Source of the DNA: Albugo candida | Taxonomy: Eukaryota; Oomycota; Peronosporomycetes; Albuginales; Albuginaceae | Assembly (NCBI GenBank): GCA_905220665.1 | Contig: CAJNAR010000144.1 | Coordinates: 930,001 to 994,000 of the forward strand | DNA length: 64,000 nt | Reading direction: 5' to 3' | Shown here: positions 21,981-34,460 of the stretch, piece by piece | Layout of the letters: every line of letters starts with the position of its first letter | Position numbering within the stretch: the first letter of the stretch is position 1 | Translations under genes and position numbers: made by a program | The notes under the pieces: generated by a model | The model's database searches: none | Seen by the model: only the letters and a program-made list of their open reading frames with translations | What the model was told of the DNA's origin: nothing

Positions 21981-24138
21981 ATGAGAATACGGATGCGGGA
22001 CGGCCTCTTTCACACATCCCTGATTGCTTCTTTCATTATCGCCGTCTTTTGGAAAGCGACAATAGATCCCATTCATAGTGCGAATGCTCTATCATCAAAC
22101 GGCAGAATGACGCTACAGCTCAAACCTTTTGATGCGCGTACGCTCGAAGTCGCAAAGAGATATCGTCGATCGCTTTTTTCAGTGGACCAAAATGAGGTGG
22201 TTCCATTAAATTTGGGAATGGGGTGCGTTTAGCGTTTTTAATCAAATTAACGAATTTCTTAACTTTTGATTTTGCAGCACACATTTCGCATGGATTTACG
22301 TCGGAACGCCTCCACAACGCGTCTCCATAATCATTGATACCGGTAGCGGAATGACTGCCTTTCCTTGCTCGGGTTGTGATCAGTGCGGTAACCATACCGA
22401 TAATCCTTTCGACACAAAGCTGTCCTCTTCATTAAGAGCTATTTCCTGCAACGATCGAACGTACTTCAACTGCGCTTACTGCGAGAAATCCACCGATGCT
22501 TGCAAAGTGCAACAAGTAAGTGATACGTCCTAATCTAAGGTGAATTTACGCTGACAACATCATCATAGACGTATATGGAAGGAAGCAGCTGGAGTGCTAA
22601 AGTGATGGAAGACACAGTCTATCTTGGGGATGTCGCAAGTCATAACGATAATCAATTGCAAAATTCGTACTCTACACGATACATGTTTGGCTGTCAGAAT
22701 CGAGAAACTGGACTTTTCATTCCGCAAGTGGCTGATGGGATCATGGGAATTCATAATAGCGGTACGGTCTGCGTACTCGATGTTATAAACAACGGCTGAT
22801 GAAGTTTATGATATAGAGAATGACATTGTGACGAAATTGTATCGTGAAAAGAAGATTCCCACCAATACATTCACTCTGTGTTTTGCACCAAATGGAGGAT
22901 ACTTTGCACTTGGTGCCCCAGACACTTCGAGACACGCTGGCGCTGTGACGTATGTGAGGATCAATAGTGCACCTTACGAAAGGTAAAGATAACGATTTTT
23001 TATTCACCGATTTATGGGACTGACAATATTTTTTTATAGTTACTATGCTGTTTTCATGACCGATATACGAGTCGGAGGACACTCGATCGGTGTCGATATG
23101 AAAGCAACTGGATCTTTCCGATATATTGTGGACAGCGGTACGACCAATTCAATCGTTCCTGGACATGTTGGACAAGAGTTGGTCAATATGTATCGTAATT
23201 TGACACATATGAAGGATGCATTTGTCGCTGATGATTGCATTCTATTGAGTCAAAGTCAAATCGAGCAACTCCCATCACTTCAATTTGTGATGGAAGGTGT
23301 CAACGGTGAACAAGCGATTTTGGAGATTTCGGCATTACAATACTTACAATACAATGACAAGAATCAGAGTTGTTTCAATATTCTCGTCAATACGCGTCAG
23401 AACGGGGGAGTCATTGGAGCGAGTATGATGATGAATCACGATGTGATTTTTGATCGATCGCAAAACAAAGTAGGGTTTGTACCTGCAAACTGCACGTTTG
23501 GAGGCGATACGGAGCCAAATTCACATAGAAACAATGTCAATATCCCCAGCAGCACGAATCTAACATTTCCATCACCCAAGCAGACCGATCTTCCCAAAGA
23601 GAGGGATTCCATAGACGATGAAGCAAAACCTGAGATTGCGATTGTTAATCCGGCCATCAATCAGATTCTCGAAACTGAGTCGAAAACTACCAACGTCAAG
23701 CAACAAGAAACGGAACATGAGCGTCCAATTATTGTCAAGTTGGTGGGAACGCTTCTAGTCTTGGCATTTTTCGGTGCAATTATCCTTTCGTTCAAGCTGA
23801 AGCAGAGAAAACAGCGTAAAGATTGGAGTCGTGTGAATGAAGACGAAGACGATGCTGTCAGCTCTGAAGATATGGATGACGATGAAGAGTTTGGACTCGT
23901 GGATGCCGAAGCAAGTGATCGCTCGACCAAGAAAGGAAAGTCTCTGCGGACGCAACGTTCTGACGATATAACGGATCCAAATGAAACCCACGATGAAGAT
24001 GAGCTTGTAGAGGTGCAAATACGTGACAAGAGATACATGTCGATCGATCAAGAGACCGCAAGCGATCAAGAGGATGAGATTTTCGAGTCGAAAACGGAGG
24101 AATCCAAGTACCACACGAACGTTTTGGAACGTATGTGA
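21981..24138 (+). CDS. Membrane-anchored pepsin-family aspartic protease, copy 1 (645 aa)
   Basis: Exons 21981-22222, 22278-22515, 22569-22761, 22817-22982 and 23040-24138 give 646 codons. A hydrophobic stretch (LIASFIIAVFW) after MRDGLFHTS acts as signal peptide or anchor. The mature A1 domain begins THFAWIYVGTPPQ and has the first catalytic motif IIDTGSG and the second VDSGTT. Cysteine pairs follow the first active site (CSGCDQCG). After the fold, ANCTFGG leads into an about 80-residue linker, then a transmembrane helix (IVKLVGTLLVLAFFGAIILSF) and a strongly acidic cytosolic tail of about 110 residues. Type I membrane-bound aspartic proteases of this plan are known in oomycetes. The start could be ATG 21993 instead. 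The next gene is a tandem paralogue in the same orientation. Confidence 0.88.
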
Positions 24139-24291
24139 TTAGAGATTGGTCATAATAAAATAGACGCATTGACTGATTGGCTTAATATGCCAGACATCAA
24201 TGTGATTGACTAAAACGTGTCGTCATATGATTGGATTAAAATCAAGATTGTAAAATAAGTTACGCTTTGAATTACGGTCACGCTTCATGTT

Positions 24292-26122
24292 ATGCAGAGA
24301 TCAAATTACAGTCGCAACTTGCAGCCCTTGAGAATCGATTTGAAGAGACAGATTCGACAGCTTGAAAAACAATCGTTTTCTCCATTGGTGTATAATGACG
24401 CACCGCTCGGTGTCGGACTCGGGTATTCATTTTTTTGCGCTCTCACCCACAAAAAGTATGCTCAATATTATCGATCTGCAGCACACATTACGCCGAATTA
24501 TATATTGGAATTCCTCCGCAACGCGCTTCAGTAATTTTGGACACTGGAAGTGGACTCACAGCTTTTCCATGCGACACGTAAAGCGATGGATATACATGCG
24601 CTTCTCTTCTTACACACATTTCTAGATGCGTTGATTGCGGCACTCACACGGATCCGAAATTTGATGCATCCAAATCCACTTCAATTGATTTTGTCCAATG
24701 CAAAAACGAAGAACTTTGTACCTCATGCCAGGACAATTTGTGTGTGATACATCAGGTCAATGCATTGAATCGAATTTGAGTTGGATGATGCTCACAATTT
24801 GCTATAGGGATACTCCGAAGGAAGCAAATGGGAAGCGATTGTCATGCAGGATGTGATCTGGGTCGGAAATGTCGATAGCGATAGTGCGGAAATGATCATG
24901 CAACGTTACGGCATACGGTTCAAGTTTGGATGTCAGACACGTGAAACAGGACTTTTCATCACGCAAGTAGAAAATGGAATAATGGGTCTAGGCAGCATGA
25001 AAAACAATATTGCTACGGAAATGTACAAAACCAAACGTATTGAGAAACATATGTTCGCTTTGTGTTTCGGTCAGACAGGAGGAAGTTTTGTGATTGGAGG
25101 TATTAATTACAGCCATCACAAGTCCAAAATCGCGTACACGCCTCTATCAAAGTTCGGTATCGATAACTATCCGGTTCAATTGAAAGATGTGCGTATTGGA
25201 GGCATATCGATTCAAGTTGATTCGAACCTTTACACAAGGTTAGAAGTTATTCTCTCAATGGTTCGCGATTTCTCATTTTGCTATGTAGTGGTCGTGGAGC
25301 GATAGTCGACAGCGGGACCACCGACACATACCTCCCATCGGCTGCTGAAACACCATTCAAGGAAGTGTTTCAACGACTCACAGGCGTCGTATATAGCACA
25401 AACAAAATGAAACTCACACCGGAGATTGTTGGCACTTTACCAAATATCTCGCTCGTCATCGCCGGAGAAGATGGAGAGGATTTCGAAATCATTTTAAGAA
25501 CATCAGATTACATCCTCAATAATTCAAAAAATCATTTTTTCGGCACACTTGATTTCACTGAACGACGCGGAGCAGGTATGTGAACAATTCAACTGTGCGT
25601 TGAAAGTTTACGTGGTATTTAAGTGCTTGGAGGGAGTACTATGATGGGTTATGACGTCATTTTTGACTTGGAAAAGAAACGCATTGGATTTGCGGAAGCG
25701 AATTGCGGTATGTCAATTGTGAAAATTCATTTATTTCGTTTGCTGATATAGGATTGCCAGTGAGTGAGGACGGTAAGGGCGATCCAATCACGTTGCCGCT
25801 TAAACCACTTCCGCCGCTTCCGCCAATCGCAAAAAACGTCTCGTCAAATAAGAACGGTTTGGTTAGTGTTAAGAACGCATCGTACAGCTATTTGATGGTT
25901 CCTGTCATTATAATTGGGATTATCGGAATGATTGTCGGGGTTATTTTGTGGAAGAAAAAAGCTCGATCGAGATGGAAAGCACTCGGAAATCAGTACACAG
26001 TATCCGACAGCGAGAACGATGAAGATTTAGTTGAATTGAAGCAGCCCGAGTCGTCTGATCGCGCGTTGCGCATGCCAAAATCGTCGCGAATTCCTATGGA
26101 CTCGAAATCGATTATTGTGTAG
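24292..26122 (+). CDS. Membrane-anchored pepsin-family aspartic protease, copy 2 (509 aa)
   Basis: Exons 24292-24422, 24482-24577, 24626-24755, 24808-25238, 25289-25575, 25624-25707 and 25752-26122 sum to 510 codons. The protein carries a propeptide-like basic N-terminus, then THYAELYIGIPPQ, the first catalytic motif ILDTGSG, CDTCVDCG, and the second motif VDSGTT. The strand GYDVIFDLEKKRIGFAEANC closes the fold. A proline-rich linker precedes a transmembrane helix (VPVIIIGIIGMIVGVILW) and a short acidic tail. Introns fall at equivalent positions to copy 1, plus extra introns splitting its last exon, so the two are paralogues. No signal peptide is visible from ATG 24292, so either a first exon was missed or this copy lost its secretion signal. 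Only 153 bp separates it from copy 1. Confidence 0.85.
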
Positions 26123-26194
26123 CCGTTATGATTGCAATAATAACAGTTACGGTCGATAGCGAGAAGCGGCATCACGCTCAAAGCATTCAGTCCC

Positions 26195-27516
26195 ATGAAA
26201 TTCGGCAAAGTATTACAGAAAGCGACTCAGATGTCCTCTAGCGAGTGGGAATCCCATTGGATTGATTATAAAGTACTGAAACGCATTATAAAAGATTGTG
26301 CGCAATTGAGTACGAAAGAGAAATTGCGATCTAAACAAGGACAGAAAGTAGCGCGGCTTGTACGCGTCGATAATGACACAATACGTATGATATTTTGCTA
26401 AGTGCGATTCGCTGAAATATGACAGATACATTCGCTTAGGCCAAAGTCCTGATGAAATGAATTTCTTCAGAACGCTGCGAGTGGAAATAAAGAAAATCGC
26501 AACGTTTTTTATCAGGGAGCAAGCGAAATTCACGGGTCAAATCGGCGCATTGGAAACTCAGTTCCAGCAACTCAAAGTATGTGTCTCTCCATTGATTTTG
26601 CGTACTTTCAACTATGACATTTTGTAGACATCACCGAGCGCGAGCATTCAAATGGAACTGATGAAAAGTTGTGTGAATGTGTACAAAGAATTACTTTTGT
26701 TGGAGAACTTTGCTGTTATGAACTTTTGCGGTATTTCCAAGGTAAAGTATTAGTTTCATTCAGGATGAGATAGTTTGCGGTTTATGATGCTCGAAAGCTT
26801 GACAGATTCTGAAAAAACATGACAAATGGACGGGCTATGCAACGCGACACAAATTCATGCACACAATTTTGATGAAGCAACCATTTGCGACGTACTGTCC
26901 TTTGCTGAAAATGATCAATCGCTTGGAGCAAATTTTCATGGAGGCGACAGGATGCAGCATTGATGAGCACGACAGTAAAAAATGTAAGAAGGAAGAGCTA
27001 CTGAAACGAGCTAAAATGCAACAAACCCAAGAAACAGCAATTTCTGCGGAATCAAAATCTCCAGCAGACATGCATTTTGAAAAGGATGGTGGAAAGGTGG
27101 AAAAAGTCGAGGCTGAATTCCAACATTCTAAGGAAAAGAAACAATACCATGCGGAGCGAGATCGAGATGTTGTGAATTCAGAAAAGAAGAATGTTTCCTT
27201 GGACCAAGTGCATGCTCTACGTGACGATGTATGGCAACTCAAGATTCTAGAATCGGATGCTTACGATCAAGAAGAGGATGTTGAAAGTCAGCATGATTTA
27301 CCTCTGCCGGAAATAGAAGAAGAAGAAGAAGAGAGTAAAAGAAGCGAATTGGAAGCGAATGAAGAAGACGTGAAAGAGCAAGTCACAGATGATGAAGCTT
27401 GCAGTGTTGATGACTCTAATGTGGTGATCACATTCAGCGGCAGCAATAATTGCGTGAGGAAAGCTCCCAACAAACAATTAAAACGGAAAATGAGCGTTTC
27501 GACTATCTTGAATTAA
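26195..27516 (+). CDS. SPX-domain protein with acidic tail, 383 aa
   Basis: Exons 26195-26384, 26440-26576, 26628-26741 and 26806-27516 give 384 codons. The N-terminus MKFGKVLQKA and W-x-x-HWIDYKVLKRIIK, then FFRTLRVEIKKIATFF, and finally ISKILKKHDKWTG form a classical SPX domain. The lysines of the first helix and of KILKKHDK are the inositol-polyphosphate-binding residues that sense phosphate status in this family. After the SPX domain (about residue 200) there is no EXS, RING, VTC or transporter module. Instead there is a Lys/Glu coil and a long run of Glu/Asp/Ser, ending in a basic KQLKRKMS segment. It therefore resembles stand-alone SPX proteins. Partner unknown. It follows the protease pair with about 70 bp spacing. 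Confidence 0.85.
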
Positions 27517-27899
27517 CGTAACAAGTTGAATAGATGATATAGGAACAGTGTAACTTGGGATCATGATTGCATGAAATGGTACAGGTGAGCACAACCCCAA
27601 TGTAATCGCATGCGGTGTGACGAGTACCAAGTTTCATAATATTACCCGTTCTCTTCAATATGCCAGTAGAGCCAGTATCTAATCTGCATGACTGCTAAGA
27701 TTACTGCTATCTCTGCGCCCGTATAGAACGGATGCGATGCAGAAACAAGAGGGTTGTTGATTTTGTAATAAGTATAAACATGTAAAATTGATTTGTAAAT
27801 ATATCCCACATTCTGACTCGACTGTGTTCAGATCGAAAAAGGAGCCGAACTGCGAATTAAAATCAAATATACCGAATCACTCACAATTTTGACGCAGAA
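27517..27899. other. Intergenic, AT-rich
   Basis: No gene seen. This is 5' flank of the MSP-domain gene. Confidence 0.5.
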
Positions 27900-29370
27900 A
27901 TGGCTACAGGTAATATTATTAGTGCGTCCGTCGCGGTGAACTCTAGTCTATTGATGGAGCCGGCCGATACGATCAGTTTTGTTCTTCCTGCGACTCGACT
28001 GGCGCGTGATTTGAATGATAGACCACTCATTCGATCAGCCATTTCTCTCACAAATATTTCTTTTAGCAAAATATTGATCGTCAAAGTACAAACAACTAGC
28101 GTTAAATCCTTTACAGTCTCTCCGCCAGTTACGATCATCAAACCGGGAGAGTCGCAGTGGATGATTATCACAGCGCTTGCGTATGAAGTTGATCGATTAT
28201 TATCAATGACGTCAAATGCAAAATGGAATCAAATACCAGAAAGATTTCTATTTCAAACAGTCGAATTAACTGATATACAAACTACACACATTGAAAATCC
28301 TGCAGAGTGCTGGAGGCAATGTCCTAAAGAACGAATAATCTCGTGTCAGTTACTCTGTCATTATGTAGTTGGAAATGCCACTCAGCAACAAGCTGAGCTA
28401 GAATCTCAGCTAAGTGAGATCTTGGATAGAGATAACTCAAAAGCCTCTTTCCAACTTTCAAATCATGATCTGGAAGAAAACAATGAGTCGAACCATGTCG
28501 CTGAGGCTTTCGATATTCAGACACTCGAGGTATACTCTACTTTATCCACCTCAGTGCAAAATTGACTCGGCTTATTCGTAGAATGAACAAGCACAAGAAC
28601 AAGCCGATGCACGCGATTCTGAATTCTCTTCCGCTCGTGATGGACTTGAGCAACTAGTAATGGAAGATCCTCCGAGCTATCGGATATTCCCGAGCGAATG
28701 GCTCGTGTTCGGTGTTACGTCTAATTTTATATGCGAAGCAGAACGTGTGGGACTCATTGATTATATAATTCCCCTGGAAGCGCGACTGGATGGTGAGAAT
28801 ATTTTATCCAGCGCACATTTAAGAATTTCCAATGAAGCTTCTCATCATTACATCGCATTCAAAATCAAGACAACAAATCATCTCGGCTATTATGTAAAGC
28901 CGAGCAAAGGATTCATTGCACCTAAAGAGAACAAAACCATCCAATTACAGTTGGTTCAGCGAGACGATTCCGTTTTTGATCCTGGGAGACGAGAATCATC
29001 AGACCGGTTTCAAGTGTCGATTATATTTTTAAAGGAGAGTGAAATTAACGTTGAAGCCGTTATGGAACCAACGAATCGAAAGGAGGAAAAACGCTACCGA
29101 AGAGAGATGATGCGTGTGTGGAATAACGTAACCGCGTCTGATACCGAAAAGAGTGTGCTGCGGTGCCAAATTTTGCAAATGTTCACAAAGGAAAAAATAT
29201 CTAAACATTCACGTCTTCAAAAAAGTCTGAGCTCCAAAATTATCGACCCTCACAAGTCCTCATGTTTCAATCAAGTGGCCTCATCGTCCTCACAAGTGTA
29301 TAACCCGTACGCCGAAGATTTTGGACAGATACCCGAATGGTCTACGCTACTGGCATCAATCGATAAGTGA
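27900..29370 (+). CDS. Protein with MSP/VAP-like beta-sandwich domains, 472 aa
   Basis: Exons 27900-28529 and 28582-29370 join into 473 codons. Residues about 15-150 and 230-350 each look like a major-sperm-protein/VAP fold. The first has LEPADTISFVLP-type start (here LMEPADTISFVLP), SLTNISFSKILIVKVQTTS and TVSPPVTIIKPGES. The second has FRIFPSEWLVF-like sequence (here YRIFPSEWLVFGV), KTTNHLGYYVKPSKGFIAPKENKTIQ and a DRFQVS strand. VAP/MSP domains bind FFAT motifs at ER contact sites, or act as structural polymers. No C-terminal transmembrane helix is present, unlike VAP proper, so this is a soluble MSP-type protein. The first domain seems more diverged than the second. Confidence 0.75.
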
Positions 29371-29769
29371 TACGATTTATTCAAAGAGTTGGCTTAGCCA
29401 AGTACGCTACAAAGCTTGTAGTGACACTTGAAACGTATCAGTGCTTGCACGAGGTGGATGCCCAAGTTGATGTGATAGCGCAAGTAAATGGTGTGGTACG
29501 TGGTTGCTGATCGGATTGATTACGTAGCCAGAGGGAATAGAAAAACGTTTTTGCTTAGACCGAGCACACTTGATTACATTATGTATATAACAATCATCCA
29601 AAAGGTCTTTCTTCCCTTCGTACTACGAACCCTGGTGAGTTCTGAGGGGAACACACCCTAACCATACTCACCAGATTGAGATGAAATGCTCACTCCAAGT
29701 AATGTTTATGTACAGTCCGAAAATATAAAAATTGAAATTTTTAGCATCCAGTAACCAAAAGCGATCGAA
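29371..29769. other. Intergenic
   Basis: No gene seen. AT-rich 5' flank of the PX-RING gene. Confidence 0.5.
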
Positions 29770-30744
29770 ATGGTCAAAAGCTTTGCACGATCATTTTCTC
29801 AACCTGAACCACGTCTCAAAGCGCTCCAAGAAAGCTTCGTCTCGTCCGCAAACCGATTTCGAAAGAGTGTTCACCTACGTAAAGAACGGTTTCCTTCTAC
29901 AACCGTACCGTTTGCAGTGTCGTTATTACAACATGTTCAAATCATATTTCCAAAAGCTATCGTTCCTAACAAACAGTTTGGAACGCCGCAATATGTGATG
30001 CGCGTTCGAAATACTGTGCTGGATCAAAGTTGGGAGATCAATCATCCATTTGCAGAGTTTTATGAATTTAAGCAGAAAATACTCAAGGAATTACAACATG
30101 GACATTTATGTAGCTCCAAGTGCCCTTACTTGTACGATTTTGTCAGCCATCATTTTCCAAGACGTCATATTTTTCGAACAAGACGTGCTAGTGTGATTGC
30201 GGCTCGATGTTCGCAATTGAGGGAATTCATGCTTGCTATACTCACTGCCGTCAATGAGAATCAAGATCGACAATGTCCTATTCTGTCCAATACAATTGCC
30301 AGAATTCTATATGATTTTTTACACCAAAACATGGTATTCAACTCATCCGATTTCGAGCACACCCGTTTGAAGGACCGACTTTCATTTCATAGTTCAGGGA
30401 TAACAATCGAACCACTCCATATGTCACAGCCGTGCTCGAATGCAAGCGTCAAGTGCGATTTGCGATCGGATCCTTTGGACTGTAGCCGGATGGAGTCCTG
30501 CCCAGATGCATGTGGTATTTGCCGAGCTCCGTTAACATGCTTTAGCTATCTTGATCGTTGCTCCCAAGAGTCCGATGCAAATACAGCTCTTACTATGGTC
30601 TCAAATGAGCAGCCCACACGTCATTCGGCTTTGATTACTGCGATTACAACTTTGAAGTGTGGCCATCGCTTCCATGATGAATGTATTCTAGAAGAACTTA
30701 ATCACAAATTGCAATGTCCTGTGTGCGACACAGTACCGTTTTGA
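29770..30744 (+). CDS. PX domain plus RING finger protein (putative E3 ligase), 324 aa
   Basis: A single exon of 324 codons. Residues about 70-190 resemble a Phox-homology domain: RVRNTVLDQSWEI..., then the typical F-x-EFYEFKQKIL, a run to CP-LYDF, PRRHIF and RRxxVI..R...L..FM. PX domains bind phosphoinositides, chiefly PI3P, on endosomes. The C-terminus has CGICRAPLTC, then after a loop of about 45 residues LKCGHRFHDECILEEL and QCPVC: an eight-ligand RING-H2 with an unusually long first loop. It would couple endosomal membrane recognition to ubiquitin transfer. The PX call rests on spacing more than on a perfect motif; the RING is clear. Confidence 0.78.
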   Translation: MVKSFARSFSQPEPRLKALQESFVSSANRFRKSVHLRKERFPSTTVPFAVSLLQHVQIIFPKAIVPNKQFGTPQYVMRVRNTVLDQSWEINHPFAEFYEFKQKILKELQHGHLCSSKCPYLYDFVSHHFPRRHIFRTRRASVIAARCSQLREFMLAILTAVNENQDRQCPILSNTIARILYDFLHQNMVFNSSDFEHTRLKDRLSFHSSGITIEPLHMSQPCSNASVKCDLRSDPLDCSRMESCPDACGICRAPLTCFSYLDRCSQESDANTALTMVSNEQPTRHSALITAITTLKCGHRFHDECILEELNHKLQCPVCDTVPF

Positions 30745-32562
30745 CGATAGTTATATCATCACAAATCAATATATCGGCTTTGTGAGACAAACGTGTCAAA
30801 AAAAATAAGTGAGGTTTCATTGATACTCGAAAGTATTAGAGTGAGCGATAACGTGCATCGGGATACGATACGACTTACCAAACTAGCGTATGACTGCACA
30901 AGTACACTCAATAGCTATGGAAGGTTCAAAAGTGCGACATCGAAAGGTTACATATTAAAACGTCTGCGGCTCTTCTGATTGAGATCCTCCGCACTACCTT
31001 TTCGTCTACATACTCTTTGAAAAGATACAATTTATCGGCCGTCCTGCTTCAAGTGAACCTGACGGGTTTTTTGAAGCGAGTGATCAAATCGAGTGTATAT
31101 TTGGCCACGGGCTTTAATTGACGAATCAATTACTGACAATGATATTGAAGTATTCACAAGTACCCAACTTGTGTCACTTGATGAAATTCACCTGAATCGA
31201 GTCGAGGTTTTATTTCTATGTGCAACATCGAGTCGTTCGAATAAGTCATGATAATTTTTACTAGTTCAAGCACAGCGCAGCTGTTTGCAATATTCGCTTG
31301 CCTATTATCAAAGCGTCATGAAACAGCTTGACCAGGACCGCCGTAGCCTCTGTTTCTATTGTAGTAGGAGAATACGTTCCTGCCAAGTTCTGTCATTCAT
31401 TGGTTCTAGCAATGTGCTAATCATCCACCACGATTGCGAGTAAATCACGCGCACGTCCTTATAATGATCATCATTCCTCACAGCATACACTGGTCTCATG
31501 CTGATTTACAGAAAAGCGTAATCGTAGGTTTGGTGTGAGCAATGTACTGATCTGAGTGCGAGTATATTTACTAAAAGTACGAACACGATGAAGTCGAGAT
31601 ATGAACGTTTTGTATCAGTCAACGGTCCAATGTGCCTAGGTGGACAATTTGGAATAGAAATGGTTGGAATATAATTGAAAACGCTGAAAGTAGAGCATGT
31701 TGACAAAAACGAATGCGTAGCAGTAGAATCATAGAAAGCTACGATCCATCGTTCCAACAATACCTAGCCAGCAATTATTCCACAGAAAGAAGCAAGTTGA
31801 GCAGGTGTTGAGGGAGTATGCAAAAAAACTTCGCAGTATTCCGATTCAGAGCATGAAGCTCATGTATCATTGATGAGATCTGCAATATTGTAAAACCTGA
31901 TTGTCCATGTTCCTGTTCGATAGTACCATCGACCCAATTTGCTGGACGTAAGCATCACGAAACAATGATTCACATAATGCACTGCATTGATTAGCAACAT
32001 CCAGAAAGATAAAAATCAACATCCGGATAAGATCGAGAACGAAGATAATGATGCAATTCATAGGATCGAATGATGTGTGGAAAAGTGAGAACAAAAAAGT
32101 CGTTTCACTCAAAAAAACCTTTACTCATGAACGTCGTTACCGATGTGTGACCACTGCAATCATTCCATCCATGATGATATCCTGATCGATATCATGATTC
32201 CGAGCACGCAGTTGATGTTCTCTAGGTATAAGACGGGTTTTAAATATTTTTACCAGAGGTCTACGACTCATTCCTGTCGCTAAGCACTGCTGCAGCTGCA
32301 AAGCTAGATCTCACCGCTTAATTCAAACCATAGTTATGTGCCCCGTTTCGTATCTTTAGTATAAACATAAAAATTGTTGTTAATTCACGGGGGAATTGGC
32401 AAGTGGCGAATTGTACAAATTCGGTCCAAGAGGTATTGTTTACACTTGAACATTGTGCAGAATAAGCATCACCCTCGATATCGATATATGCTCATAATTG
32501 GTCTATTCTCATCTCGCACACTATAGTGCGATGTATACCTGAGATGATGTGCTACACAAATT
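30745..32562. other. 1.8-kb intergenic region without a supported gene
   Basis: Only short unrelated open frames occur (for example 30793-30978 plus, 31506-31760 minus, 31867-32112 minus). None has motif support or splice-consistent extension. Composition is AT-rich; nothing else was recognised. Confidence 0.45.
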
Positions 32563-34425
32563 ATGAAGCGAAATGGAGGCGGGTGGAATCAAACAGTTTG
32601 CGATGACGAAGGCCGTCGACGCTTTCATGGAGCTTTCCAAGGAGGATTCTCTGCCGGATATTTCAATACTGTCGGATCTAAAGAAGGATGGGCCCCGAAA
32701 TCATTCAATTCTTCCAAAACAACTCGAGCACGAGTCCATCAGCGCCTCGAAGATTTTATGGACGAAGATGATGATCCTTTGCTCGGCAAGCAATTAGAAA
32801 CCTCAAGAAAATTCGACACTCTTCAGGAAAAAGAAAAAACAAAACTCAATTCCATTAAATTTCATGAAACTATAAAACCTTTACAGTTTTCATTCCCATC
32901 CGATTGGATCCTCCCGACCCGTCCGTCCATCGGAACCCAATTACTCTGCAAAACGGGCTGGAAACCAGGTATGGGTATTGGTCCGAAGTTCAAAAAGCGA
33001 ATTGACACCCATCAAAACGTAACCTACGTCTACATGGACCCTAAACCACACCTCACAGCCTCTGATTTCCCACCTGTCAAATCGAATCTCTACGGCCTCG
33101 GGTTCGACCCGTTTGTAAATGCTCCAGAATTTGAGCGATTTCGCATCGAACAAGAAAAAAAATCTAAAGCACAAGGTCAGCGTCAGATCCTCTCCTTTGC
33201 AACAAGCCTTCAAGCCCCCAAATCCATACTACAATCCACGGAAGCTTCCTCGACCAATTACGGCTTGGGTGCCCTGGAAGATGATGATGATGTCGACATA
33301 TACGGCCCAAGCCTTATCCTTCGAGATGTCGACACTGAAATTGGTCGGAAACGTAAGAAAACACCCAAAATGATTACGGGTCCGAAAGACATGGTCGGAA
33401 ATATCGACGCTAATGTGCCCGGCTTTTATCGTGGTCGTGATGAGCAAAAGACCACGATACCAGGAGGCCTTCTTGTGCCAAAGGACTTCTCGGGATTTCA
33501 TGCGTTTCCAGAAATCGAAGCAAAGAGTGCGGTATCACAATTATATGAAAAGTATCATTTCACAAAAATAAATGCAAAGACGCTAAGAAAAGCACCGGAA
33601 ACAACTCAAACAGATGGGAAAAGTGTGTTTGAGTTGCTAAGTACCGATCAAATCGCACGCATCCGCGAAACTGCTCAAACGGCTCACAAAGAGGAAATCA
33701 AAACACAACGTACTCTGCTCGACCAAGAAGTAGTAGCATCCGACTTCTTCGCCAATCGATTCGTCAGTGCGGGACACTCGCAACACTCGCAGAGTCGAGA
33801 AGAGAAGACAAAGCAATCGGAGTATCAACACAAAACTGAAAAGGTGCAGGAACGATCCAAAGTGTGCCGCTCAGAAGAATTCTGGATTCCGACTTCGTTG
33901 CTTTGTAAGCGTTGGGGAGTGAAATGCTCACGCGCTACATCAGAACAGAATCCCAGCAGCAATAGGAAATTCTCGGTGGACTCCATCCTCCAGGCGACCA
34001 CTTTGAACAATATGACGCCATTGCGTCCACGAACGCCAGTCAGTGAGAAGGATGAGCCTGATCTCCCAGACCTCAATCGACCTAGCGAGAGCTTACTCAA
34101 AGTGATTTTCGAACCATCAGATGAAAGTGTGAAGGAAGAGGACAGTAGTGAAGAGGATCTCGAGCTACATGAAGATTCTACTGGAAGTTTGCCCGTCGAT
34201 CAATTGGAGCTTTCCAGCACGAACAATGATCCCAAGACTACTTCTCCAGCTATCCTGAAGGATTTGGACGACAAAACGCGCGAGAAAATGCTGAGAAAAC
34301 TCGAGCGATCTCTCGAGACATCTCGAAAGCACAAAAGTAAAAAACACAAAATGGATAGAAAGTCTCGTAAGCGATCTCGCGAGCATTCCGATCGGAAAAG
34401 GAAGAAACATCGAAAAAAAGACTAA
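32563..34425 (+). CDS. G-patch domain protein (GPATCH1/TOUGH-like), 620 aa
   Basis: A single exon of 620 codons. The N-terminus holds the conserved block [21 protein letters not shown] followed by KEGWAPKSF and DFMDEDD, characteristic of GPATCH1/TGH proteins. A G-patch-like segment follows: [19 protein letters not shown]. Later come the family stretch [21 protein letters not shown] and GFH-F. The C-terminus is a lysine-rich, RS-like nuclear tail ([20 protein letters not shown]). These proteins associate with the spliceosome and RNA helicases and affect pre-mRNA splicing or small-RNA processing. Known members start with about 30 more residues before QTV-DE-G, so a small 5' exon could be missing. 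A stop lies 18-16 nt before the ATG. Confidence 0.85.
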   Translation: MKRNGGGWNQTVCDDEGRRRFHGAFQGGFSAGYFNTVGSKEGWAPKSFNSSKTTRARVHQRLEDFMDEDDDPLLGKQLETSRKFDTLQEKEKTKLNSIKFHETIKPLQFSFPSDWILPTRPSIGTQLLCKTGWKPGMGIGPKFKKRIDTHQNVTYVYMDPKPHLTASDFPPVKSNLYGLGFDPFVNAPEFERFRIEQEKKSKAQGQRQILSFATSLQAPKSILQSTEASSTNYGLGALEDDDDVDIYGPSLILRDVDTEIGRKRKKTPKMITGPKDMVGNIDANVPGFYRGRDEQKTTIPGGLLVPKDFSGFHAFPEIEAKSAVSQLYEKYHFTKINAKTLRKAPETTQTDGKSVFELLSTDQIARIRETAQTAHKEEIKTQRTLLDQEVVASDFFANRFVSAGHSQHSQSREEKTKQSEYQHKTEKVQERSKVCRSEEFWIPTSLLCKRWGVKCSRATSEQNPSSNRKFSVDSILQATTLNNMTPLRPRTPVSEKDEPDLPDLNRPSESLLKVIFEPSDESVKEEDSSEEDLELHEDSTGSLPVDQLELSSTNNDPKTTSPAILKDLDDKTREKMLRKLERSLETSRKHKSKKHKMDRKSRKRSREHSDRKRKKHRKKD

Positions 34426-34460
34426 CATATCAATTGTATGAATGTATCGAATCAATGCGT

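Noticed and set aside
23661..24169. Three overlapping minus-strand frames over the protease tail
   Set aside because: Antisense shadows of the acidic cytosolic tail of the aspartic protease.
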